Positions 9,801 through 17,486 of a stretch of 30,804 bases of DNA are shown one piece after another (position 1 is the first letter of the stretch; the number at the start of each line of letters is the position of its first letter). The notes under the pieces are model-generated. The model did no database searches and was not told the DNA's origin. It saw nothing but the letters and a program-made list of their open reading frames with translations. Position numbers and translations under genes: made by a program. Source of the stretch: MED-G17 sp963991985 (lineage in GTDB: Bacteria > Bacteroidota > Bacteroidia > NS11-12g > UBA9320); the NCBI GenBank assembly GCA_963991985.1, contig CAXDRX010000018.1, positions 1 to 30,804 of the forward strand, in the 5' to 3' direction.

Positions 9801-11745
9801 AATCATTTGGATTGCCAATGTCGATATCTAGAACTGCTGAGGACGCATGACCAAAATATTGAATTACGGCCGCCCCTTTGTCAAACTCAGCATGTATACT
9901 TTCTACCAAGCTTCTTTGAACAGGTAAAGGATCGGTTTTGGAAAATCGGTACAAAAAGCCACCAAAAAAAGAGTCTTGAAATGTATGGGCATATTGATTC
10001 AAATAATTCTGAAATTGAGTATTTTCTCCATTGCTTGAACCTCCTGCAAATTGAATTACCCTTTTTCTCCAAGCTTCATTGGAAGGTTTTTCGTACGCTT
10101 TTATTTTGTTGAGATAAGTATCAATCTGGTCATTGGTTTTTGCTGGAATTCTTCCAATTGGGACATCAATTTGTAAGTTTTGTCCACGGAGATCACTCAC
10201 AAAAAGATAGTCGGAGGGTGGCATCCCAATGGTTGGCACCAAGTCAAGTTGATTTCTAGCTTTCGGTCGAAAGCTAATCTCACTATAGCTTTGACCTTTG
10301 CCCAAAAGTAAGATGTGCTCAATAGCCGAAGGTCCCGAACCTGATTTATGAAGAAAATCGAGACAGTTTTTTATGGCCAAGGGATGGTGACATCCGTAAT
10401 AAAACAAATCATAAATTTCATTTGCATACAAGATGCATGTTTTGTGCTTTCCTCCCTCTATACTTCCACGATATTGAGCATATCTTTCTGCTCCATCTTT
10501 CAATCTTTTATGGGTGATGATCAAGTAGTTGGTTTGTTTAGGGATATCTTTTACATCAAGCATAGCTACTTCTTTTATTCTCGTGGGGGAGATTGTTTTG
10601 GCTTTGCTTTTGTCAAATAAGCTTAAAAATTTTGAGCTATTTTTAAGATTAAAGGCGAGGTCTCCGTTGGGAGTTATTCCAGCAGGAACAATATTTTGGT
10701 TGTTGTGGTCAATAACCCAATAGCTGCTCGTATTTTGCGGATTCCCCAATTCGTAGTAGGTATTGGTTGATGCAGTAAAGAACTCTAAAAAATCTTCTCC
10801 CTCTAACCTCGCTTGACGGGGATATTTTATGGTTAGATAATGAATTCCGTGTTGTGAATTATTAAATGATTTTTCTCCGGCAAACACCTCAAGTGTATTT
10901 TCCATTAGATTTTTATCGAATGCTAGGTCAGAAAATGACAAAAAATGCAAGGCATATTGTTGGCTTGATTGAATGACATTGGATATTGAACCAACGGATA
11001 GGGCAAATTCATGATTTTTACCATTTACAATAGCATTCGGGTTGTTGTTGGTAGAAGAGGCAGCGCAAGAAATAATAGGATTCGGTCCATTTTTATAGGG
11101 ATTTTTAAGGTCAAATACATACTTCCTTTGTGCTTGCCAAGCAAAGTCTACCCATCCTTCCCCAGCCGTATATTCACTGGGGGATTGCGCTAGATCGTGA
11201 TTAAACGGCACACCCATAAAATGATCAGAATGACAGTTTTTTATTTTAGTTTCCCAGAAGAAAGCATCTGCCTTTTTACCTAGGTAATTTGGGTTATGGT
11301 AAAATAAATACCTTGCGCCTAAGGTGCTCTTGTCCCAGGTCAAAAAATAAGCAGATGAATCGTTGTATAAGCTTAAATAGGGATTGGTTTGCTGGGAAGT
11401 ATCCTTATAAAGCGCTTTGTCTAAAGTGCCATCGTTGTATTTGCCATAGAAAAGCACAAAATCCTGCTTGTCAAATGTTTGATCCGCTTCTCCATCGCAG
11501 TAAATGGGAATTTCTTTACCGTTGTGAAAAATTTTAAGATATCTCGGATTTATTTCATCCAGTGGAATGCCAGCAGCTTCAAGATTATCAAAGGACAATT
11601 TATAAATGCCGTTTTCAGAAATATAGAATTTAAAATAGCTTTGACCATCTTGAACCCACTCATTTCCGAAAAGGCCAAATGTTTGACCAAATAAAACTTG
11701 GGGAAATAGTACTAGGGATATTAAAATAATTCTCAGCAAGGCCAT
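6799..11745 (-). CDS. porU2: PorU2-like C25-family peptidase (putative T9SS sortase)
   Basis: This is a 1648-residue secreted protein. A signal peptide is visible at about 1-21 (IILISLVLFPQVLFGQ). Residues 22-390 resemble the propeptide/N-terminal domain of gingipain-like proteins, and residues about 400-757 form the C25 caspase-like domain. The catalytic pair is recognisable as H633 (QYFGHAS) and C663 (FNGCALG), and the domain closes with HGDPALRI. A long region of Ig-like and interaction domains follows. From about 1538 there is a FlgD/T9SS-type end (YFYPNPIINRTSL ... LWDGTDYLGKKLSSGVYLYK) finishing in GRLFLMK. PorU cleaves sorting domains at the outer surface; PorU2 is a longer paralogue whose exact role is not established. 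A strong promoter match abuts the ATG. The gene is monocistronic, divergent from scoA. Confidence 0.85.
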   Translation of the reverse strand: MALLRIILISLVLFPQVLFGQTFGLFGNEWVQDGQSYFKFYISENGIYKLSFDNLEAAGIPLDEINPRYLKIFHNGKEIPIYCDGEADQTFDKQDFVLFYGKYNDGTLDKALYKDTSQQTNPYLSLYNDSSAYFLTWDKSTLGARYLFYHNPNYLGKKADAFFWETKIKNCHSDHFMGVPFNHDLAQSPSEYTAGEGWVDFAWQAQRKYVFDLKNPYKNGPNPIISCAASSTNNNPNAIVNGKNHEFALSVGSISNVIQSSQQYALHFLSFSDLAFDKNLMENTLEVFAGEKSFNNSQHGIHYLTIKYPRQARLEGEDFLEFFTASTNTYYELGNPQNTSSYWVIDHNNQNIVPAGITPNGDLAFNLKNSSKFLSLFDKSKAKTISPTRIKEVAMLDVKDIPKQTNYLIITHKRLKDGAERYAQYRGSIEGGKHKTCILYANEIYDLFYYGCHHPLAIKNCLDFLHKSGSGPSAIEHILLLGKGQSYSEISFRPKARNQLDLVPTIGMPPSDYLFVSDLRGQNLQIDVPIGRIPAKTNDQIDTYLNKIKAYEKPSNEAWRKRVIQFAGGSSNGENTQFQNYLNQYAHTFQDSFFGGFLYRFSKTDPLPVQRSLVESIHAEFDKGAAVIQYFGHASSAVLDIDIGNPNDLSAYGRAGLFMFNGCALGNSFTNSSVCEDWLVNSDFGATGWLASSNYGFVSPLYKHTKILCKKIFLENYGATVGKSIQDALSEYADPSNSFNILQSRQLVYHGDPALRIPSPLKPDFTTAQLSEKTNQNLPDSICFSHRIQNLGMARSYTLPLKIQVTNNKGKIVFVDSFFHKAPFYEQEYALSIPKYDLEGWIEIRLEIDPHNSIEEQGLDGESNNIFVYNYNIPSKKAKILYPAFESIIGKNEFELLVQFPFEKYIEKEIEIQWDTTPHFQSKTIGIAQYHTSKNTVMLPVKLPILDNKDFFIRVRFISAGDTSPWSENHILGLVLGDTPGWTQGSTHQFAKIDQKGILYDTIKKKFSFRKENSRSYGISTEGQNNGRYAHRFIEIEDLSRVIINWWPAEGINLMVINNLTEERYFVKNQFNIPYPSPWWNPGNLGGPYTTIGQPCGVYNYELNEQSDQDSLIEFLEKVPDGYHLIMLNAFRCNPSLWKNELWEAFQKFGISALQNSEDGAPFIIIGTRGGEAIEYLANPNDPLVDPKNQKISINHLFTPNAPTGVIVSKSIGPASSWGDIVIDWQKESIEQTDHYHVEVWGTRNQTEWYFLKEVKDTHYVNLSDISSSDYPFLRFKIRFEDKQKRSPIQPKRWRVHFTGAPEGGFNSDLGIDFRSDTLYEGAKMNCIVHFQNLLKTNYPSASFFAVLQNEKGESDTLIKGQLPELFSDSSAKIQVGKPSLGLDGTYKLYIHVNHNDFEEIDHSNNVYFKKFIVVKDKREPLLDVVIDKQYIQNNDYISPQSTILLKGKDDNLNLPINRPDLFHLTIKFPGQDSFTKIAENVQFLPSNGNNPAEFLYHHGNLPNGNYVLRAQLMDQAGNKSGSNMKELTFNVLDKPKVSKVYFYPNPIINRTSLSFTLTGASLPEIFKIDIYSSEGKWVHTIDLKQSNDLHIGNNQIEYLWDGTDYLGKKLSSGVYLYKVSTKYNFESLELRNDDFFESTYGRLFLMK

Positions 11746-11746
11746 T

Positions 11747-11779
11747 CAAATATAAAGATTGGTCCTCATAAATTCCAAA
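11747..11779 (-). promoter_or_regulatory. Bacteroidota-type promoter of the PorU2 gene
   Basis: Read on the minus strand, TTTG (11776-11779) is followed by 21 bp and then TATATTTG (11747-11754), a perfect TAnnTTTG. Just one base separates the box from the ATG at 11745. The start site would therefore fall at or inside the annotated start codon, implying a leaderless message or a start slightly downstream (TTG at codon 3). The whole divergent gap to scoA is 68 bp. Confidence 0.6.
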
Positions 11780-11813
11780 ACAGCTATTATTGTGCTAAGT
11801 TGTTGTTTGTTCT

Positions 11814-12503
11814 ATGAAAAAAGTTTTTAACAATGCAATGGAAGCCATTTTTGATATCCAAGACAATCACACGCTTATGTTGGGTGGTTTTGGATTGTGT
11901 GGAATTCCGGAAAATTGCATCAAAGCAATTGTTGCAAAAAACATAAAAAATCTTACTTGTATTTCGAACAATGCCGGTGTGGATGACTTTGGGATAGGTT
12001 TAATGCTTCAGAAAAAACAAGTCAAGAAAATGATTGCTAGCTATGTGGGGGAAAATCAAGAATTTGAAAGACAGCTTCTTGCAGGAGAACTTGAAGTAGA
12101 ATTGCTGCCACAAGGCACCTTGGCAGAAAGGTGCAGGGCTGCAGGTGCTGGAATTCCAGCATTTTATACGCCCGCTGGTTTTGGAACAGAGGTAGCCCAA
12201 GGAAAAGAGACGAGGCGGTTTAATGGTCAAGAGTATCTTTTGGAACACGCTTTTGATTCTGACTTTGCCCTTGTAAAAGCGTGGAAAGGAGATGCTTTGG
12301 GCAATGTAGTTTATAAAGATACAGCTAAAAATTTCAATCCCATGATGGCGATGGCAGGAAAGACAACCATTGTTGAGGTTGAAGAATTGGTAGAGGTAGG
12401 ATCGATTAATCCCAATCAGATTCATACACCAGGCATTTTTGTAGATCGTATTTTTCAAGGCGATTTTTATGAAAAAAGGATTGAACAAAGAACTACGCGA
12501 TGA
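11814..12503 (+). CDS. scoA: 3-oxoacid CoA-transferase subunit A
   Basis: The alpha subunit of succinyl-CoA:3-ketoacid CoA-transferase, 229 residues as usual for the family. The family I CoA-transferase signature is seen as GGFGLCGIPEN (24-34). Other conserved stretches are ISNNAGVDDFGIGLML, LLPQGTLAERCRAAGAGIPA and FYTPAGFGTEVA. With subunit B it moves CoA from succinyl-CoA to acetoacetate; it may equally run with other 3-oxoacids. Unusually, the next gene is not scoB but a sugar-transferase-like gene that overlaps the scoA stop by 4 bp (ATGA); scoB follows that. The start is the only ATG in the 68-bp divergent gap. I see no clear TAnnTTTG box, only gttgtttg at 11802-11809. Confidence 0.95.
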   Translation: MKKVFNNAMEAIFDIQDNHTLMLGGFGLCGIPENCIKAIVAKNIKNLTCISNNAGVDDFGIGLMLQKKQVKKMIASYVGENQEFERQLLAGELEVELLPQGTLAERCRAAGAGIPAFYTPAGFGTEVAQGKETRRFNGQEYLLEHAFDSDFALVKAWKGDALGNVVYKDTAKNFNPMMAMAGKTTIVEVEELVEVGSINPNQIHTPGIFVDRIFQGDFYEKRIEQRTTR

Positions 12504-13207
12504 TTCATGCCTATTATGTGTGGTCGGATAATGTAGCAAAATTGCACGATCAATTTAAAGCGTTTCATAAAAATTTTAGTCAAATTCAGTTTTACCCGTA
12601 TAAGTTAATTAATAAATGGGAACACACCGAATTCGGAAACAAAGAATGGTTTCATTCTCTTTGGCAAAAAACAGAAAGAATATCGCATATATTGGGTCAA
12701 ACCCCTAATCGATATTCCCTGTTCATCGATATTGATGTTTTTATTTACAATGAAAAAAAACTGGTTGACTTTTTGCAAAAAACGGCACAAGATTCAACCT
12801 TTATAGCGATGCAAGAAGACAATAGAAACGAAATAAATTCTGGTTTTTTATGGATAAAGTCAACCCCCCAAAACAGAAAATTATTTAGAGATTCATCCCG
12901 AATTCTAAAATGGTATAACAAATTGCCAAGCCCGATGCACAAAATTTATTTGTGGATGAATATTCGCCTTACAAAACTTGTTTTGGCAGATCAAACATTG
13001 ATCAACGACCTCATCATTCGAAGAGAAATAAGGCCTTCACTTATTGGAGATAAAAATTGTTGTTGGGGGAAAAATGAAGCAAAAAAACATCACCTCTTTC
13101 ATCATGCCGTTTGCGCTAAAGATCAAGAAGAAAAAATATCACTATTACAAAATCAATACAAAAAATTTCAAAGACTTACCACAAAATCAGTTTTAAAGGA
13201 ATGTTAA
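12500..13207 (+). CDS. Putative nucleotide-diphospho-sugar transferase embedded in the sco operon
   Basis: The protein has 235 residues and no close recognisable family name, but it has the outline of PF03407/GT8-like transferases. FIDIDVFIYN (about 75-84) carries a D-x-D motif (D77/D79). NSGFLWIKST (113-122) resembles the NxGfmvfrs motif, ADQTLINDL (163-171) the DQ motif, and HHLFHHAVCA lies near the end. No signal peptide or membrane span is present, so it should be cytosolic. It overlaps scoA by 4 bp and scoB by 7 bp, so the three are probably translated as a coupled unit. The base composition appears more A-rich than that of its neighbours, suggesting later insertion. Substrate is unknown, and any link to ketoacid metabolism is unexplained. 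Confidence 0.65.
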   Translation: MIHAYYVWSDNVAKLHDQFKAFHKNFSQIQFYPYKLINKWEHTEFGNKEWFHSLWQKTERISHILGQTPNRYSLFIDIDVFIYNEKKLVDFLQKTAQDSTFIAMQEDNRNEINSGFLWIKSTPQNRKLFRDSSRILKWYNKLPSPMHKIYLWMNIRLTKLVLADQTLINDLIIRREIRPSLIGDKNCCWGKNEAKKHHLFHHAVCAKDQEEKISLLQNQYKKFQRLTTKSVLKEC

Positions 13208-13854
13208 CGAAGAATCAAATAGCCAAAAGAATAGCGCAAGAATTACAAGATGGTTACTACGTAAATTTAGGGATTGGTATTCCAACCTTGGTAGCCAACT
13301 TCATACCTGCTGGGATGCGAATACATCTTCAATCAGAAAATGGCCTATTGGATATGGGGCCATTTCCGAAAGAAGAAGAGGTAGATCCTGACCTAATAAA
13401 CGCAGGAAAACAGACGGTTACTGTTTTGCCAGGGGGAAGCTTTTTTGACTCTAGTATGAGTTTTGCCATGATAAGAAGTGGAAGAGTAAACCTAACTGTT
13501 TTGGGTGCGATGGAGGTAAATGACCGAGGAGATATAGCAAATTGGAAAATCCCTGGTAAAATGGTGAAGGGCATGGGCGGTGCAATGGATCTTGTTGCTT
13601 CGGCAAAGAATATAATTGTGGCTATGACGCATTGCAGCAAAAATGGAAATCCCAAATTGATTTCAGAACTAAGCCTGCCTTTAACGGGGCTTGGATGTGT
13701 TAAAAAAATTGTTTCTGATATGGCCGTCATTGAAATAAATCAAGATGGATTTTTGATTACGGAGCTTGCCCCTGGCTTAGACCCAAAAGAAGTACTTCAA
13801 CTCACGGGTGGCCGTGCAAAAATATCATCCTCTGTCAAAGAAATTTCTTTGTAA
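13201..13854 (+). CDS. scoB: 3-oxoacid CoA-transferase subunit B
   Basis: The beta subunit, 217 residues. NLGIGIPTLVANF (22-34) and the catalytic glutamate motif SENGLLDMGPFP (E46 in S-E-N-G) are present, as are FDSSMSFAMIRSG, VTVLPGGS and GGAMDLVASAKN. E46 forms the enzyme-CoA thioester. It works as a heterodimer partner of the scoA product despite the intervening 708-bp gene. The ATG overlaps the stop of that gene by 7 bp, so it is likely translationally coupled. Downstream, mdh has its own promoter-like sequence, with the -33 element inside the scoB 3' end. Confidence 0.96.
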   Translation: MLTKNQIAKRIAQELQDGYYVNLGIGIPTLVANFIPAGMRIHLQSENGLLDMGPFPKEEEVDPDLINAGKQTVTVLPGGSFFDSSMSFAMIRSGRVNLTVLGAMEVNDRGDIANWKIPGKMVKGMGGAMDLVASAKNIIVAMTHCSKNGNPKLISELSLPLTGLGCVKKIVSDMAVIEINQDGFLITELAPGLDPKEVLQLTGGRAKISSSVKEISL

Positions 13855-13879
13855 GACATTGTTCAAAACAGTACCTTTG
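13848..13879 (+). promoter_or_regulatory. Bacteroidota-type promoter of mdh
   Basis: TTTG at 13848-13851, a 20-bp spacer, then TACCTTTG at 13872-13879, a perfect TAnnTTTG. The ATG at 13885 is only 5 nt further, the same geometry as upstream of fahA. It suggests a leaderless or nearly leaderless mdh message independent of the sco operon. Confidence 0.65.
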
Positions 13880-13884
13880 TCTCT

Positions 13885-14817
13885 ATGAAAATAAGTGTGA
13901 TTGGCGCTGGGAATGTTGGAGCTACTTGTGCAGATATTTGCGCAGAAAAAGAGTTGGCAACCGAGGTTGTACTTTTAGATATCAAAGAAAATTTTGCCGA
14001 AGGAAAGGCATTAGATATTTGGGAAAAATCCCCAGTAAATTACTACGATACTAGAGTTTTTGGATCTACCAATGACTATTCAAAAACAGCCAATAGCGAT
14101 GTGGTAGTTATTACATCGGGCATTCCAAGAAAACCAGGCATGAGCAGAGATGACTTAATAAAGACAAATGCGGGAATAGTAAAATCGGTTACGCGTCAGG
14201 TGGTTGAACATTCTCCTGAGGCCAAAATTATAGTTGTTTCTAATCCATTAGATGTTATGACCTATGCAGCTTATCTTCATGCCCAAAAGCCGTCAAGGGA
14301 AGTATTTGGTATGGCGGGAATTTTAGATACTGCACGCTACCGGTCTTTTTTGGCCTTAGAATTAAATGTATCTCCGAAAGATATACAGGCTGTATTGATG
14401 GGTGGCCATGGAGATACGATGGTTCCTCTGCCCAGATACACAACGGTTTCAGGGATTCCTGTAAATGAACTTATAGACAATGAAACCCTAGAATTGATTG
14501 TTCAAAGAACCAAAAAAGGTGGTGGGGAGATTGTTAATCTCTTGGGTACTTCTGCCTGGTATGCACCAGGGGCATCTGCAGCACAAATGGTTGAGGCTAT
14601 TGTTAGAGATCAGAAAAGAATATTCCCTTGTTGTGCTTGGCTAGAGGGGCAATATGGTTTGGAAAATATTTATTTGGGGGTCCCTGCCAAACTGGGTAAA
14701 AATGGTATTGAGCAGATTCTAGAGCTCCAACTGAATGACCAAGAAAATGAATTGCTAAAACAGTCCGCAAATGCGGTAAAAAGCACCTTGGAAGTTCTGG
14801 ATGGACTGGAATATTAG
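13885..14817 (+). CDS. mdh: Malate dehydrogenase (NAD-dependent)
   Basis: An LDH-like malate dehydrogenase of 310 residues, interconverting malate and oxaloacetate in the TCA cycle. The Rossmann motif GAGNVG (7-12) and the NAD ribose-binding D32 are present. Substrate-binding arginines are R82 and R88 in the malate-type loop PRKPGMSRDD, together with R151 in DTARYR. The catalytic D148-H175 pair is intact (GGHGDTMVP). R82 in the specificity loop favours malate over lactate. It lies downstream of scoB with a 30-bp gap and its own promoter match, and ends 4 bp into the convergent hflX gene. It would consume the carbon that fumarylacetoacetase releases as fumarate after hydration to malate. Confidence 0.97.
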   Translation: MKISVIGAGNVGATCADICAEKELATEVVLLDIKENFAEGKALDIWEKSPVNYYDTRVFGSTNDYSKTANSDVVVITSGIPRKPGMSRDDLIKTNAGIVKSVTRQVVEHSPEAKIIVVSNPLDVMTYAAYLHAQKPSREVFGMAGILDTARYRSFLALELNVSPKDIQAVLMGGHGDTMVPLPRYTTVSGIPVNELIDNETLELIVQRTKKGGGEIVNLLGTSAWYAPGASAAQMVEAIVRDQKRIFPCCAWLEGQYGLENIYLGVPAKLGKNGIEQILELQLNDQENELLKQSANAVKSTLEVLDGLEY

Positions 14818-16004
14818 TTCTTTACCAAACAATCAATTTGGCGTTTAATTTCAAAAATTAAGTCGTTCATACCTTCTTTGGTTTTGGCTGAAACAAAAAC
14901 ACTGGGACTCATTTCTTTGGCCATCCAAAATTTTTTAAAATCTGTTACAGATTTTATCGACTCGTCTTCAAAAATATCTTCAGAGGTAGATTGGGGTTCA
15001 TAATCGTCTATTTTATTGAAGACCGTAACTATTGGCTTCTCTTTTAGCCCGATTTCTTGCAATGTGTTCGTGACCACTTCCATTTGATGCTCAAAAAAAT
15101 GATTTGAAATATCTACTACATGCAAAAGCAAATCCGATTCCAAAACTTCATCTAAAGTGCTTTTAAAACTCTCGATAAGACCATGAGGCAATTTGCGAAT
15201 AAAACCAACTGTGTCGCTGAGCAAGAAAGCATGTGGTTGTTTGCTATAATCGCTATTTGCCCAAAACACTTTTCTTGTGGTAGAGTCTAGCGTTGCAAAC
15301 AATTTATTTTGGGCCAATACATCAGATTTTGTTAAAACATTCATCAAACTCGATTTCCCTACATTGGTATAACCTACCAAAGAAATACGAATTTGCTTTT
15401 TTCGCCATTTCCTCTGTGTTTTTGATTGTTGGTCAACAGTCGCAAGCTTACTTTTCAATCTTGAAATTTTGGCCCTTATAACTCTTCTATCGGTCTCAAT
15501 TTCCCTTTCACCCGGTCCTTTCATACCAATTCCTCCTTTTTGTTTGGAGAGATGGGTCCAAAGCCTTGTTAGTCTCGGGAGAAGGTACTGATTTTGGGCA
15601 AGTTCAACTTGAATTTTTGCCCGATTGGTTCTTGCATTTCGAGCAAAAATATGTAGGATAATTCCGCTTCTATCGATAATCTTCACTTGAAAAAGTGCTT
15701 CTAAATTGCGAATTTGGGCAGGACTCAAATCGTCATTGGTAATGACCAAGTCTGTATTATGATTTTTTATGTAGCGATCAATTTCCTCCACCTTTCCTTT
15801 GCCTAGGTACCATTTGGGATGAATACTCTCTCTCTTCTGAATAAAAGTTTTTACACACTGACCCCCTCCCGTGTGTGTGAGAAATATCAATTCTCTTATC
15901 TGTTCGTCAAACTCTTGGCGGTTGGATTGCCCTAAAAAAACAGCCAATATCAGGGCTTTTTCATGTGGCTCGTTGTAATTTGTATCTTCGTTATTATCTT
16001 CCAA
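14814..16004 (-). CDS. hflX: Ribosome-associated GTPase HflX
   Basis: A translational GTPase that rescues or splits stalled ribosomes and is often heat-linked. About 396 residues. The HflX N-terminal domain holds KWYLGKGKVEEI (64-75) and the glycine-rich linker GGIGMKGPGEREIETDRR (157-174). The G domain shows G1 GYTNVGKSS (211-219), G3 DTVGF (254-258) with IRKLPHGLIESFKSTL after it, and G4 NKID (310-313). The C-terminal part is short. The start appears to be TTG at 16004, since an in-frame TAA precedes it by three codons and there is no early ATG. It overlaps the 5' end of the divergent gene on the other strand by up to 42 bp if that gene begins at 15963. Confidence 0.95.
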   Translation of the reverse strand: MEDNNEDTNYNEPHEKALILAVFLGQSNRQEFDEQIRELIFLTHTGGGQCVKTFIQKRESIHPKWYLGKGKVEEIDRYIKNHNTDLVITNDDLSPAQIRNLEALFQVKIIDRSGIILHIFARNARTNRAKIQVELAQNQYLLPRLTRLWTHLSKQKGGIGMKGPGEREIETDRRVIRAKISRLKSKLATVDQQSKTQRKWRKKQIRISLVGYTNVGKSSLMNVLTKSDVLAQNKLFATLDSTTRKVFWANSDYSKQPHAFLLSDTVGFIRKLPHGLIESFKSTLDEVLESDLLLHVVDISNHFFEHQMEVVTNTLQEIGLKEKPIVTVFNKIDDYEPQSTSEDIFEDESIKSVTDFKKFWMAKEMSPSVFVSAKTKEGMNDLIFEIKRQIDCLVKN

Positions 16005-17486
16005 TTTATCTTAAAAAATCGGCGCCCTGAATCGAAAGTACAATTTACCATTGGATTGCTGATTGTCTTCCTTATTTCTTTTCAAAATTCGTATACCCAA
16101 AATTTTGTTTTTTCAGAACCTCAAAAAAGTAGGAGAGCAAATTATCAGATAGAAATGGTTCGAGGGAACAATCAAAAATTATTGATTTTACAAGAACACA
16201 ATAAAATGTTTCGAAAATTTCTTTCAATAGAGCGGTACAGTGAACAGCTTCATTTGGAAAGTAAAGTTCAAATACCATTCGAATCTGAAATTTTATCTGA
16301 ATGTTTTGAACATCAAAATAAAGTTTACATTTTATCGACTGTTTTTGACCGAATTACCAGAAGATCGGCCACGCGTGTTCGCCTATTAAACAAAGATTTG
16401 AAGCTTCAAAAAAAAATGCTGGTGGATACTTTGTTGCATACCATTTCAATGGATCAACAAATGCAATCCAAAAAACTGAAAAATAAAGATATCATATGCT
16501 CATTCTCGATTGACAATGAAAGAAATGGGGCAACAGCCTATATGAAAATCAAAATATTTGATTTGTCTTTTGAGAAAATTAAAGAAGTGAAGATTTCGTT
16601 GCCCATTGAAAAAAGCAATACCTCGATAGACAAAATTTTAGAAAGTAAGAATGGGCTTCTATATTTTATACTTTCCAATACAGGCAGAAAATCTCAATCT
16701 GTTTATTGTTTGGTGTTTGATTGGGAGAAAGAAATATTTACCACCTTACAGATTGATCGTTTGATCAAAAAAACACCCAGCACTATTCATACCTTACTGG
16801 AAGAAAACCCTCGGAAAAACGAAGTTTTTCTGGCAAGCTCCTTTGCAAAGAGCAAAGGAGAAAAAAATCAAAATATGCTTCTCTTGCAGTTTAAAGATTC
16901 ACTAGGGGCCGAACCAACAACCAAAACTTTTCTCTATAATGAAGATTTAGACAATCCTATTCGCAGAAAAGCAAAAAACCGTCTCAAGGATCTAGTACCC
17001 AAACATTTGCTGTTTTTTTCAGATTCGAGTTTATGTTTATTGTCCGAAGAAACCATCGTTGAAAGCTTAACAAGCATAGACTATGTAAATAATACACCAG
17101 TAATAAGAAATCAAGAGGTTTATTTTTTTGGAAACGTAGTTGCGTTTTTTTTAAATAGACAATTGGAAGTTGTGGGAAGAGATACACTACTCAAAAACCA
17201 AACAACTACCAATGATCAAGGGATTTTTTCCTCTTTTGCATTGGTAAAAAAAGGAGATGAATTCCGTTTGTTGTTGAATGGTTTAAAACGAAATCAGGGT
17301 GTTATTGGGTGCGATTTTAGCAGGAAGGGTTTTGGTACATTTTCAGAATTTTCAGGACCAATTTTATCTCAGGCCATATTTTCTCCACAACAATTGAAGC
17401 AATTTTCTGACGGAACTTTTTTGGTCCAATTTTTTTTGCGAGGGAATAGATTTTTAGCAAAAGCACAATATCCCAACAATGATTAA
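15963..17486 (+). CDS. Secreted or membrane-anchored protein of unknown function
   Basis: I do not recognise this 507-residue protein. Near the N-terminus there are two hydrophobic runs: VVICIFVIIFQFIL (residues 4-17) and IGLLIVFLISF (30-40), the latter followed by NSYTQNF, which looks like a signal-peptide cleavage region. The true start may be downstream of 15963 at a non-ATG codon, which would also remove the overlap with hflX; no good ATG exists. The rest is soluble, beta-rich and charged, with repeated strand-like patterns (ILEEN, FLASSF, FLLNG), possibly a propeller-like periplasmic domain. It has no T9SS sorting domain. It overlaps the DUF6427-like membrane protein by 8 bp, so the two probably act together. 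Confidence 0.7.
   Translation: MWLVVICIFVIIFQFILKNRRPESKVQFTIGLLIVFLISFQNSYTQNFVFSEPQKSRRANYQIEMVRGNNQKLLILQEHNKMFRKFLSIERYSEQLHLESKVQIPFESEILSECFEHQNKVYILSTVFDRITRRSATRVRLLNKDLKLQKKMLVDTLLHTISMDQQMQSKKLKNKDIICSFSIDNERNGATAYMKIKIFDLSFEKIKEVKISLPIEKSNTSIDKILESKNGLLYFILSNTGRKSQSVYCLVFDWEKEIFTTLQIDRLIKKTPSTIHTLLEENPRKNEVFLASSFAKSKGEKNQNMLLLQFKDSLGAEPTTKTFLYNEDLDNPIRRKAKNRLKDLVPKHLLFFSDSSLCLLSEETIVESLTSIDYVNNTPVIRNQEVYFFGNVVAFFLNRQLEVVGRDTLLKNQTTTNDQGIFSSFALVKKGDEFRLLLNGLKRNQGVIGCDFSRKGFGTFSEFSGPILSQAIFSPQQLKQFSDGTFLVQFFLRGNRFLAKAQYPNND

Noticed and set aside
12000..12539. Open frame of 179 codons on the minus strand
   Set aside because: It lies antisense to scoA, which has strong family motifs; the translation is rich in His, Cys and Ser and shows no domain.
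13329..13730. Open frame of 133 codons on the minus strand
   Set aside because: It is antisense to scoB, with no recognisable features; it arises from codon bias of the real gene.
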